A stretch of DNA of 64,000 nucleotides from JAVKDP01 sp040222185. Lineage in GTDB: Bacteria; Bacteroidota; Rhodothermia; Balneolales; Balneolaceae. How positions within the stretch are numbered: the stretch's first letter is position 1; every line of letters begins with the position of its first letter. Below are positions 9,416 to 16,916 of this stretch, piece after piece. The stretch lies in NCBI GenBank assembly GCA_040222185.1, contig JAVKDP010000034.1, forward strand, positions 41,008 to 105,007, written 5' to 3'. Below the pieces are notes generated by a model. That model was not told the origin of the DNA and did no database searches. It was given only the letters and a program-made list of their open reading frames with translations. The position numbers were made by a program, and so were the translations under genes.

Positions 9416-9461
9416 GGCAGTATCTCTTCAAAGTGAACTTGTATGAGATACTGCCTTTTTT
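9416..9461 (+). terminator. Rho-independent terminator after the anchor-B gene
   Basis: GGCAGTATCTC (9416-9426) pairs perfectly with GAGATACTGCC (9445-9455), an 11-bp stem with an 18-base loop, followed by TTTTTT (9456-9461). It ends the 7019-9397 transcript. Because it lies inside the extended open frame of the next gene, it also argues that the next gene starts downstream of it. Confidence 0.9.
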
Positions 9462-9537
9462 AATTTACGACCCGCAGCTATTCATCTCTTATAAATCTGC
9501 AATGATACTTTTCTCGCCAAATAGCATAAAAAAGACC

Positions 9538-10626
9538 ATGATAACCCTATTACTGGCTTTATTTACTTTTTTGGGAAGCAATCAAGTCTTAAGCCAGGAA
9601 TTTGTATATGTATGTAACCAGAATTCGGCTTCTATCTCGGTCATTAATGTAGCCACCCTGGAAGTTGAAACAACTATCGATCTGCAAACGCTTGGTTTTT
9701 CAGAAAATGCAAAGCCTCATCATGCCACAGTTGAACCAAATGGCTCTTTCTGGTACGTTACATTAATTGGGGAGAACCGGGTATTAAAATTCGACAGGGA
9801 AAATAAGTTAGTAGGTCAAACAGAAATGGAAGTCCCGGGTTTACTCGCCCTTCACCCTACCAAAGATATTTTATTCGTAGGCCGCTCAATGAGCGCCGTT
9901 AACCCTCCACAGAGTTTTGGGGTTGTTTCTCGAAGCGATATGCAGCTAAAAGAGGAGGTGGATCTATTTTTTACCCGTCCACACGCGATAGCGACCATTG
10001 CGAATAATGAACATGTATTTGTTGCAAGCCTTGTCTCCAATCAAATCCTAAGTGTTGATACCGAAACTCAGGAACAAGAGTTGATAACAATGGAAGGGAT
10101 GAACCACATGTTTGTAAATTTTGCCATTTCGCCTGACCAGGAAACGATGGTGGGGACTACCCAAATGACGGGAAAATTACTTGTTTTTGATATCAAAGAC
10201 CTTCTTTCTCCTCAGCTAAAGAAAACCATTGATGTAAATGCGCAGCCATGGCACCCCGTGTATTCAGATGATGGAACCCGTGTTTATTTCGGAAATAAGG
10301 AAGATAATTCTATCACCGTAATGAATATGACCAACTTAACTATAGAAAAAGTAATTGAAGGTGAAGGGCTTTCCCGCCCTCATGGGGCAGTTTTAAGCAG
10401 CGATAATAAGTATCTCTTTGTTACCAATAATAACATGATAATGAACATGGGCGGGATGGATGATAAGCAAGATCACGGTGAACACGGCAATCATGGCTCT
10501 CACTCAAATCATGAAGAGATGGAAATGGCAAAGCCGGGAATGGTTACCGTAGTTGATACAGAAACCCTTGAAATAGTAAAGGTAATCCCTGTGGGTATGA
10601 ACCCTACAGGAATTGGAAGCAGATAA
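9538..10626 (+). CDS. Exported YncE-like seven-blade beta-propeller protein
   Basis: A 363-residue protein of the YncE/cytochrome-D1-like propeller type: repeated blades such as FVYVCNQNSASISVINVATLEV and VYFGNKEDNSITVMNMTNLTI. The frame is open from 9433, but that extension overlaps a terminator. The ATG at 9538 gives a clean signal peptide (MITLLLALFTFLGSNQVLSQ); an ATG at 9502 is possible. A loop near residues 298-330 is very rich in His and Met (HGEHGNHGSHSNHEEMEM), suggesting metal binding. It is followed 4 bases later by a lipoprotein gene, so the two are probably co-transcribed and both face the periplasm. Confidence 0.85.
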   Translation: MITLLLALFTFLGSNQVLSQEFVYVCNQNSASISVINVATLEVETTIDLQTLGFSENAKPHHATVEPNGSFWYVTLIGENRVLKFDRENKLVGQTEMEVPGLLALHPTKDILFVGRSMSAVNPPQSFGVVSRSDMQLKEEVDLFFTRPHAIATIANNEHVFVASLVSNQILSVDTETQEQELITMEGMNHMFVNFAISPDQETMVGTTQMTGKLLVFDIKDLLSPQLKKTIDVNAQPWHPVYSDDGTRVYFGNKEDNSITVMNMTNLTIEKVIEGEGLSRPHGAVLSSDNKYLFVTNNNMIMNMGGMDDKQDHGEHGNHGSHSNHEEMEMAKPGMVTVVDTETLEIVKVIPVGMNPTGIGSR

Positions 10627-10630
10627 TCCA

Positions 10631-12448
10631 ATGAATTCAGCTTTATCTATAAAAGTTACTTCTTGTACAATTATCGTACTCTTATCAGTTGCTTGTAATC
10701 CAATACTAAAAAAATCCAATTCAGCTCATAAAGCGTCGACTTATACCCGGGTAATTGATCCTTTTCCAGTGATTGCTGGGAATGGGGATAAAATGGATCA
10801 CCCCTTTTTAGGTGGATTGAATACGCCACGCCCACAATTTTTGGATATTGATGCGGATGGAGATCCTGATTTATTCGTACAGGAACACACCGATGAGCTG
10901 ATGTTCTTCGAAAACACAAATCCTGATTCTGAAGCTCCGCTCACTTTTAGAACTGATGCATTTCAAAATATTGAAATTGGAGAATGGTTCCGGTTTATAG
11001 ATATGGATCAGGATGGAGATTTTGATCTGCTCACAGAAAAACCGTTCAGTTATCTCAGCTTTTATCGTAATGAGGGTTCTCCTGAGAACCCGGTTTATGT
11101 TTTAGCGGCAGACTCATTAAAAGATGCGCAAGGGACCCCCATTTTTTCTGATCGTCAGAACATTCCCAACGTTACGGATATTGACTCCGATGGACTTCTT
11201 GACCTCTTTATTGGAAGCCTTGATGGAACAGTAACCAGGTATGAATCTATTGGTGACGATGATGATGGTTTGCCTATGTTTCAACTTGTCACTTCCAGGT
11301 TTCAAAACATCGAAATCGTCAATGAATTTGGCACGATGCATGGGGCGAATACTATGACTTTTATGGATATCGACTCCGATGGCGATGAAGACATTTTTTG
11401 GGGGGACTTTTTTGAACCAGGCGTTCTCCTCCTGGAAAATACCGGGAACAGGAATAGAGCAAATTTCCAGCGCGCACCTCAGCGTTTTCCAAAAAATGAT
11501 CCTGTTGAAACAAGTGGATATAACGCCCCGGCTCTAATAGATTGGGGAAATGACGGGGACGCCGATCTTTTTCTGGGGGTTCTTGGAGGTGCTTTTAATG
11601 CAAACCTCACCATTGCGGAAAATTTCTATTTTTATGAACAAGAAGATGAAGAGTTTACCCTGGTTACCCGCAAGTTTCTGGAAACCATCGATGTTGGAGA
11701 TGAAAGTATTCCTGCTGTAGGTGATTTAGATGGTGATGGCGATATGGATCTATTGCTTTCAAACAAAATTGATCCCGGCGACCTAAAAACCTCCAAGGTG
11801 TATCGATTTGAAAATCGAGGTAACGAGAAGAACCCGGAATTTCATCTTACTGGCACTATGAATCTGCCCAGGGCCTATCACTATGCCCCGGAACTTGCTG
11901 ACTTAAATGGTGACGGGTTGCCCGACTTATTACTTGGAAACTGGAAAGGGCAGGTGCAATATTATTCGAATAATGGCAGTGACTTTGACCTGGCTATTGA
12001 TGAGCTGGTAAAACTCCCTCGCGGTAGTAATGCAGTTCCCCGTGCTGTTGATATAGATGCTGATGGAGATTTGGATTTGGTTCTTGGGTCATCTAGTGGA
12101 TTGTTATACCTATATGAAAACACGGGATCTAAAACGGAGCCTGCATTTACCTTTAGAGAAGACGCTTTTCAAGGAATTGAAACCAAACACCGAAGTGCTC
12201 CTGCCTTCAATGATATGGATGGAGACGGTGACCTCGACTTGATGATTGGCAGCAAAATTGAAGGGATTTTCTACTTCAGAAATGACGGTGATGCAAACGT
12301 TCCTAACTTTGTGAGATCAGAAATCCCATTCCCGGTCGCCACCGCTCCATTAAGCGCCCCTCTTTTTGTGGATCTGGATGGAGACTCTATTAATGAGTTT
12401 CTGGTAGGCACCAGAAGTGGTGGAATACTTTATTATCAACTTAAATAG
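10631..12448 (+). CDS. VCBS/FG-GAP repeat lipoprotein
   Basis: A 605-residue lipoprotein. The ATG at 10631 is preferred over an in-frame TTG at 10613; it gives a lipoprotein signal with lipobox LSVAC near residue 22. The rest is about a dozen VCBS/FG-GAP repeats with calcium-type DxDxDGxxDL loops, for example LDIDADGDPDLFV, IDMDQDGDFDLL, GDLDGDGDMDLLL, ADLNGDGLPDLLLG and NDMDGDGDLDLMIG, forming one or two propellers. Probably anchored to the outer membrane. It starts 4 bases after the YncE-like gene. Function unknown. Confidence 0.85.
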   Translation: MNSALSIKVTSCTIIVLLSVACNPILKKSNSAHKASTYTRVIDPFPVIAGNGDKMDHPFLGGLNTPRPQFLDIDADGDPDLFVQEHTDELMFFENTNPDSEAPLTFRTDAFQNIEIGEWFRFIDMDQDGDFDLLTEKPFSYLSFYRNEGSPENPVYVLAADSLKDAQGTPIFSDRQNIPNVTDIDSDGLLDLFIGSLDGTVTRYESIGDDDDGLPMFQLVTSRFQNIEIVNEFGTMHGANTMTFMDIDSDGDEDIFWGDFFEPGVLLLENTGNRNRANFQRAPQRFPKNDPVETSGYNAPALIDWGNDGDADLFLGVLGGAFNANLTIAENFYFYEQEDEEFTLVTRKFLETIDVGDESIPAVGDLDGDGDMDLLLSNKIDPGDLKTSKVYRFENRGNEKNPEFHLTGTMNLPRAYHYAPELADLNGDGLPDLLLGNWKGQVQYYSNNGSDFDLAIDELVKLPRGSNAVPRAVDIDADGDLDLVLGSSSGLLYLYENTGSKTEPAFTFREDAFQGIETKHRSAPAFNDMDGDGDLDLMIGSKIEGIFYFRNDGDANVPNFVRSEIPFPVATAPLSAPLFVDLDGDSINEFLVGTRSGGILYYQLK

Positions 12449-12464
12449 ATAGTAATATTTCCTG

Positions 12465-12539
12465 TCATCCTGAGCATACCGGCAAAGGATCAACCATTTA
12501 CCTATTCACTATGATCCTTCGGCGACAGCCTCAGGATGA
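12465..12539. repeat. Nested inverted repeat (TCATCCTGAG family)
   Basis: TCATCCTGAG (12465-12474) pairs perfectly with CTCAGGATGA (12530-12539), and inside it AAGGATCA (12485-12492) pairs with TGATCCTT (12512-12519). This is a REP/MITE-like interspersed intergenic element. It sits between the lipoprotein gene and the hppD operator, and can form a long RNA hairpin at the 3' end of the upstream transcript. Confidence 0.7.
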
Positions 12540-12602
12540 ATATCAAGAAGGGAGACAAATCTTAATACAAAAGCCCTTTTATCGGAGCTCCAGACCACGT
12601 AT

Positions 12603-12626
12603 ATTTAGTTGTTATAACAACTAAAT
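12603..12626. promoter_or_regulatory. Palindromic operator at hppD
   Basis: A perfect 24-base palindrome centred on the core AGTTGTTATAACAACT ends 13 bases before the preferred hppD start. The 18 bases TTAGTTGTTATAACAACT are identical to the site upstream of hmgA. Its position against the start codon means a bound protein would cover the promoter or transcription start, as expected for a repressor. Likely a MarR-like dimer site; this last point is inference. Confidence 0.8.
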
Positions 12627-12639
12627 TTTTGTGATTGAT

Positions 12640-13767
12640 ATGGAAAGAACAGCGACACTTGACCAGGTAAGTACTGAAAATGATTTTATGCCAATCATGG
12701 GCACAGATTATGTAGAGTTTTATGTAAGCAACGCTAAACAAGCGGCTCATTTTTACCGCTCAGCTTTTGGCTTTAAAGCACATGCTTATGCCGGGCTAGA
12801 AACCGGGTTAAAAGATCGGGAATCGTATGTAGTGATCCAGGATAAAATCCGGTTGGTACTCACGTCTCCACTTCATAGTGGTACCGATATGGGGCGCCAC
12901 ATCGACAGGCATGGTGATGGAGTAAAGGTAATTGCTTTGTGGGTTGAAGATGCGACTTATGCATACAATGAAGCAGTGAAACGTGGGGCAGAATCTTACT
13001 TTGAACCTACTACTGAAAGCGATGAGCATGGCGAAGTTGTTCGGGCCGGTATTCATACCTACGGAGAAACAGTTCATATCTTTGTTGAAAGAAAAAATTA
13101 TAACGGCATATTCCTTCCGGGCTATAAAAAGTGGAATACGGAGTACAACCCTGAGCCAATTGGATTGAAATATGTGGACCATATGGTAGGAAACGTGGAG
13201 CTTGGAGCCATGAATAAATGGGTAAAATGGTACGAAGATGTACTGGGGTTCAAGCAAATTCTATCCTTTGATGATAAAGACATTTCTACGGAATACACCG
13301 CTCTAATGAGTAAGGTGATGAGTAATGGAAATGGTAGAATTAAATTTCCTATCAACGAACCGGCAGCTGGTCTTAAAAAATCCCAGATTGATGAGTATAT
13401 CGACTTTTACGAGGGCGCAGGTGTTCAACATGTAGCTGTTGCAACAGATGACATCATCCATACTGTTACCAGCCTGAAGAACAGAGGAATCGAGTTTATT
13501 ACAGTTCCAACCACATATTATGACGTTTTGGAAGAGCGCGTTGGGAAGATTGACGAGCCAATCGACAAACTTAAGGAGTTAGGAATTCTGGTAGACCGGG
13601 ATGATGAAGGATATTTACTTCAAATCTTTACCAGAACGTTACAGGCGCGCCCTACTATGTTCTTTGAGATCATCCAGCGAAAAGGAGCTACCTCCTTTGG
13701 TAAAGGAAACTTCAAAGCTCTTTTTGAAGCGATCGAAAGAGAGCAGGAAATGAGAGGAACACTCTAA
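12640..13767 (+). CDS. hppD: 4-hydroxyphenylpyruvate dioxygenase
   Basis: A 375-residue Fe(II) dioxygenase of the vicinal-oxygen-chelate fold that turns 4-hydroxyphenylpyruvate into homogentisate, the substrate of hmgA. The two VOC halves are visible, and the metal triad is H181 (YVDHMVGNV), H264 (GVQHVAVATDD) and E343 (PTMFFEIIQRKG). The ATG at 12640 is preferred to a GTG three codons earlier. It is a single gene, split from the homogentisate operon by three propeller genes, but tied to it by a shared operator. A strong terminator follows. Confidence 0.95.
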   Translation: MERTATLDQVSTENDFMPIMGTDYVEFYVSNAKQAAHFYRSAFGFKAHAYAGLETGLKDRESYVVIQDKIRLVLTSPLHSGTDMGRHIDRHGDGVKVIALWVEDATYAYNEAVKRGAESYFEPTTESDEHGEVVRAGIHTYGETVHIFVERKNYNGIFLPGYKKWNTEYNPEPIGLKYVDHMVGNVELGAMNKWVKWYEDVLGFKQILSFDDKDISTEYTALMSKVMSNGNGRIKFPINEPAAGLKKSQIDEYIDFYEGAGVQHVAVATDDIIHTVTSLKNRGIEFITVPTTYYDVLEERVGKIDEPIDKLKELGILVDRDDEGYLLQIFTRTLQARPTMFFEIIQRKGATSFGKGNFKALFEAIEREQEMRGTL

Positions 13768-13797
13768 GAAAAAACTTTTCTTTTTAGAAAGTAACAA

Positions 13798-13821
13798 GGC
13801 GCTCAATTGAGCGCCTTTTTT
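13798..13821 (+). terminator. Rho-independent terminator after hppD
   Basis: GGCGCTC-AATT-GAGCGCC (13798-13815) is a perfect 7-bp stem with a 4-base loop, followed by TTTTTT, 30 bases after the hppD stop. It confirms that hppD is transcribed alone. Confidence 0.93.
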
Positions 13822-13875
13822 GTTTGAATTAAATAATCACATTTTATTCTGCTCTTTGAACTGGTACATTTAGCA

Positions 13876-16719
13876 ATGCTAAGATGTGCTACCGCGCTTT
13901 TCGTAAGCGTTTTAATTCTTACCACTATTCTTCTTGAAGAGAAAAGTTATGCCCAGGAAATAGCTCCTGGCTATACCGCTAGGCATTGGACTACCGAGGA
14001 TGGTCTCCCTACCAGCGAGATTATAGAGATATGGAATACTTCTGATGGCTATATGTGGCTTAGAACTCTGGAAGGTTTGGTGAGGTTTGATGGTGCTAAG
14101 TTTAAACTATTCAACAATGGGAATACCTCAGCTTTCGAAAGCACAGCAATTAGGTATGTAACGGGGAAGGAACAGGCAGAATTTTGGTTTGATAATAGCT
14201 CAAACGGGGAAGGGCGATATGTTCGCTATAAGAACGGAGTGTTTTCATCACACTCTTTCGGGCAGGATGTTATTAATACCCATGGTACACGACTTAATGC
14301 TTATGAACTGACTTCAGACGGTACCCTATGGGTTGCAGGCAAAGACGGGCTTTTTACTTTTTCTGAAGATTCCTTTAAGAGAGTTTTTGAAAGTGATTTA
14401 CAGAGTTCAGTTATTGGACTAGCTATTCAAAACACCTCGCTTTGGGTAGCGGTAGAAAATGGTTTTTATCGCATTCAAGACAAAGAAGTATCACACATTC
14501 CGCATAATAATGAAGACTTATATAGTTTTATAGTAGACGATATTGGTTCTATATGGGCTCAACAGAAGGAGTTATTGATTAGAATCGAAAAAGATAAAAT
14601 TGAGCAATTTGAACTACCTGAAACTGCCCCCGGCCGATGGTATTATATGGAAGCAGATTCACTTCTTCCTGGCCAACTACTCCTTTCAAATGTAGAATCG
14701 GCTTATGTCTTTCAAAATGGTAAGTTTTATAAAGCAGATGATCATACATCAGGGAGTGTATCTGATTACAATACCCAATATAAAGTACAAAGGTCTTCTC
14801 AATTTGGATGGATTAAAGCTCGTAATAGTCTATCGTACAAGAATGAACTAGTTATAAACAAGCTGGTGCCCGAATTTGGAGGATCATTTATAAGCCCATT
14901 ATTTGTAGACAACCAAAATCAGGCCTGGATAGGGACCGGAAATGGACTGTATCAGTATAGCAAAAGCCTGTTTACCAGCTACGGAAATGAAGACGGGATT
15001 AACAATGTCTATCCATTATTCGAGGATCACGATGGTGCTATTTGGACCTCTTCAAACGGTGGTGTTATATCGAGGGTCAAAGATGGAGCAGTTGAGGGTT
15101 TGACAGAAAACAATCAGTTCAATCGGGTGTTCTCATTTTATGAAGACTCGAATTCCAATATTTGGATGGGAACCTCTAATGATATTCAGTTATGGGATCG
15201 CCAGAGTAACACTTCCAAAATGGTTGAAGCACCATTTGGTGGACAAGGAACCAGGATAAGTGTTATTCAAGAAAAGGATAAAGATCAGCTATATATAGGA
15301 TCTCGAAAGGGTTTGTATGAATACGATATCAGAGAAAAGACATGGAAAAAAATCGTTGAGAAGAACGGAGAAGAAGTAAGAATTGCCCAACTATATAAAA
15401 CTAAAGATGAAGACATTTGGGTAGGCTCAGCTACAAAGGCGTTATTTATTCTTAAACAAGACTCTCTTCACGCTTTTAAAGATAATGATCAGCTTTCAGG
15501 TATAAATGTCCGGTCGCTATACAAAGATACTGAAGGAGTTCTTTGGGTTGGTTTTCAGGGCGGGGGTCTTAATCGTATTGAACTAAGTGAAGACGGGATG
15601 TCTGCCACTAAAATCACTAAATACAATCCCGATAATGGCCTGTTTGGGTCAGTAATACATAGCATTCTGGAAGACGAATACGAACGTTTTTGGATGAGTA
15701 GTAATCAGGGTATTTTTTGGGTAGATAAAAAGCAACTTAACGATTTTGCATCAGGTGGAATAGCCAGAATTAACCCGGTGATTTACCAGGAAGAAGATGG
15801 TTTACCTGGAAATGAAGCAAATGGAGCAGCACAGAACTCTGGTCTTATTGCCAGCGATGGGGCCTTTTGGTTCGCTATGCGTTTTGGGATGGCTCGTATT
15901 TACCCCAAAGACGTACAAGCCCTTGCCTTTTCTTTCCCTACTCTTATTGAATCCATCATTTCTCAAGACTCCGTTTTGAGAACGGAAAACAATGAAATTC
16001 TTTTATCTAAAGAACAACGAGACTTCGAAGTTGAATATGTAGCCTTCAATTATCAATTAAAATCAGAGGATATTCAGTTCTCGCATAAACTTGAAGGGCA
16101 TGATGAAGATTGGGTTTTTGCAGGGAATACACGAAAAGTGGCCTATCAGAATCTTTCTCCGGGAAGCTATGCGTTTAAGATTAAGGCGGGGATTGGAAAC
16201 AAATGGGACGAAGCGCACATTAGTACCATTAATATTACCATAGAACCCTATTTCTATGAAACGTCCTGGTTCTTTGGGTTCCTCATTGTAATCGGGGCTT
16301 CTGTTTTTATAGGTTTGATCGTATGGGGGAATCAAAAACTGGAATTCCAACGGGCTCAGTACAACCTGGCCCTACAAGATCAGGAAAATGCAATCACAGA
16401 AAATGAGGCGTTCCTAAAAGAACTACAGGAATACATAGAACCCAGGATCAAACAGTCTACCATTACGGCTCATGAACTTTCATCAGCTATGAAAGTAAGC
16501 GAGCGCCAGCTATATAGAATGATTAAGAATATTACTGGGTTTACTCCACAACAATTTGTAAGAGAAATTCGGCTAAAGAAAGCCCGCCAGATATTAGAAA
16601 CCCAACAAGTAGGTACAATAGCTGAGGTAGCCTATTCAGTAGGTTTTTCCACTCCTTTTTATTTCTCAAAAATCTTCGAAGAACGTTTCGAGGTCCATCC
16701 TGGTGAGCTGATTAAATAG
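13876..16719 (+). CDS. Membrane one-component regulator: Reg_prop propellers, Y_Y_Y, AraC HTH
   Basis: A 947-residue protein with an N-terminal signal/anchor, many two-component-regulator propeller repeats (ARHWTTEDGLPTSEI, NIWMGTSNDI, EGVLWVGFQGGGLNRI, ERFWMSSNQGIFWV), a Y_Y_Y domain (about 715-785, FNYQLKSEDIQFSHKLEGHD), one transmembrane helix (about 797-818), a short coiled coil, and a C-terminal AraC helix-turn-helix (about 860-945, AYSVGFSTPFYFSKIFEERF). The histidine kinase and receiver domains of the larger hybrid regulators are absent, so it should sense periplasmic ligands and act on DNA directly. Its likely target is the secreted-protein cluster starting 197 bases downstream; that link is inference. 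Confidence 0.9.
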   Translation: MLRCATALFVSVLILTTILLEEKSYAQEIAPGYTARHWTTEDGLPTSEIIEIWNTSDGYMWLRTLEGLVRFDGAKFKLFNNGNTSAFESTAIRYVTGKEQAEFWFDNSSNGEGRYVRYKNGVFSSHSFGQDVINTHGTRLNAYELTSDGTLWVAGKDGLFTFSEDSFKRVFESDLQSSVIGLAIQNTSLWVAVENGFYRIQDKEVSHIPHNNEDLYSFIVDDIGSIWAQQKELLIRIEKDKIEQFELPETAPGRWYYMEADSLLPGQLLLSNVESAYVFQNGKFYKADDHTSGSVSDYNTQYKVQRSSQFGWIKARNSLSYKNELVINKLVPEFGGSFISPLFVDNQNQAWIGTGNGLYQYSKSLFTSYGNEDGINNVYPLFEDHDGAIWTSSNGGVISRVKDGAVEGLTENNQFNRVFSFYEDSNSNIWMGTSNDIQLWDRQSNTSKMVEAPFGGQGTRISVIQEKDKDQLYIGSRKGLYEYDIREKTWKKIVEKNGEEVRIAQLYKTKDEDIWVGSATKALFILKQDSLHAFKDNDQLSGINVRSLYKDTEGVLWVGFQGGGLNRIELSEDGMSATKITKYNPDNGLFGSVIHSILEDEYERFWMSSNQGIFWVDKKQLNDFASGGIARINPVIYQEEDGLPGNEANGAAQNSGLIASDGAFWFAMRFGMARIYPKDVQALAFSFPTLIESIISQDSVLRTENNEILLSKEQRDFEVEYVAFNYQLKSEDIQFSHKLEGHDEDWVFAGNTRKVAYQNLSPGSYAFKIKAGIGNKWDEAHISTINITIEPYFYETSWFFGFLIVIGASVFIGLIVWGNQKLEFQRAQYNLALQDQENAITENEAFLKELQEYIEPRIKQSTITAHELSSAMKVSERQLYRMIKNITGFTPQQFVREIRLKKARQILETQQVGTIAEVAYSVGFSTPFYFSKIFEERFEVHPGELIK

Positions 16720-16723
16720 ATCC

Positions 16724-16771
16724 CTCTTTGGTCATTCCTGTGCAGGAACAGTGATGATTGCGACCAAAGAG
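16724..16771. repeat. Intergenic hairpin with TTCCTG/CAGGAA core
   Basis: CTCTTTGGTC (16724-16733) pairs perfectly with GACCAAAGAG (16762-16771), and inside it TTCCTG (16735-16740) pairs with CAGGAA (16743-16748). No T-run follows. The inner core resembles the interspersed dyads at 23459 and 23636. It lies just after the AraC regulator gene. Nothing else is recognised in the remaining 145 bases before 16917. Confidence 0.55.
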
Positions 16772-16916
16772 AGACATCAAATTCTTACCTCAAAAAGCCT
16801 TCATCTTCAATGTATTAAAGCCGATTGGCAGACTGGTTAGTGTTGTTGGCAGACTCGTTTCAATGCCCCGACTTAGATTGATTTCGTTAATTAATAAACA
16901 GTGAAGGGGTTAACAA

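Noticed and set aside
9433..9537. Extended N-terminus of the YncE-like gene from 9433
   Set aside because: The extension overlaps a perfect 11-bp terminator hairpin with a T-run, and a clean signal peptide begins at 9538.
10613..10630. TTG start for the VCBS lipoprotein overlapping the upstream gene
   Set aside because: The ATG at 10631 gives a normal lipoprotein signal and correct spacing after the preceding stop.
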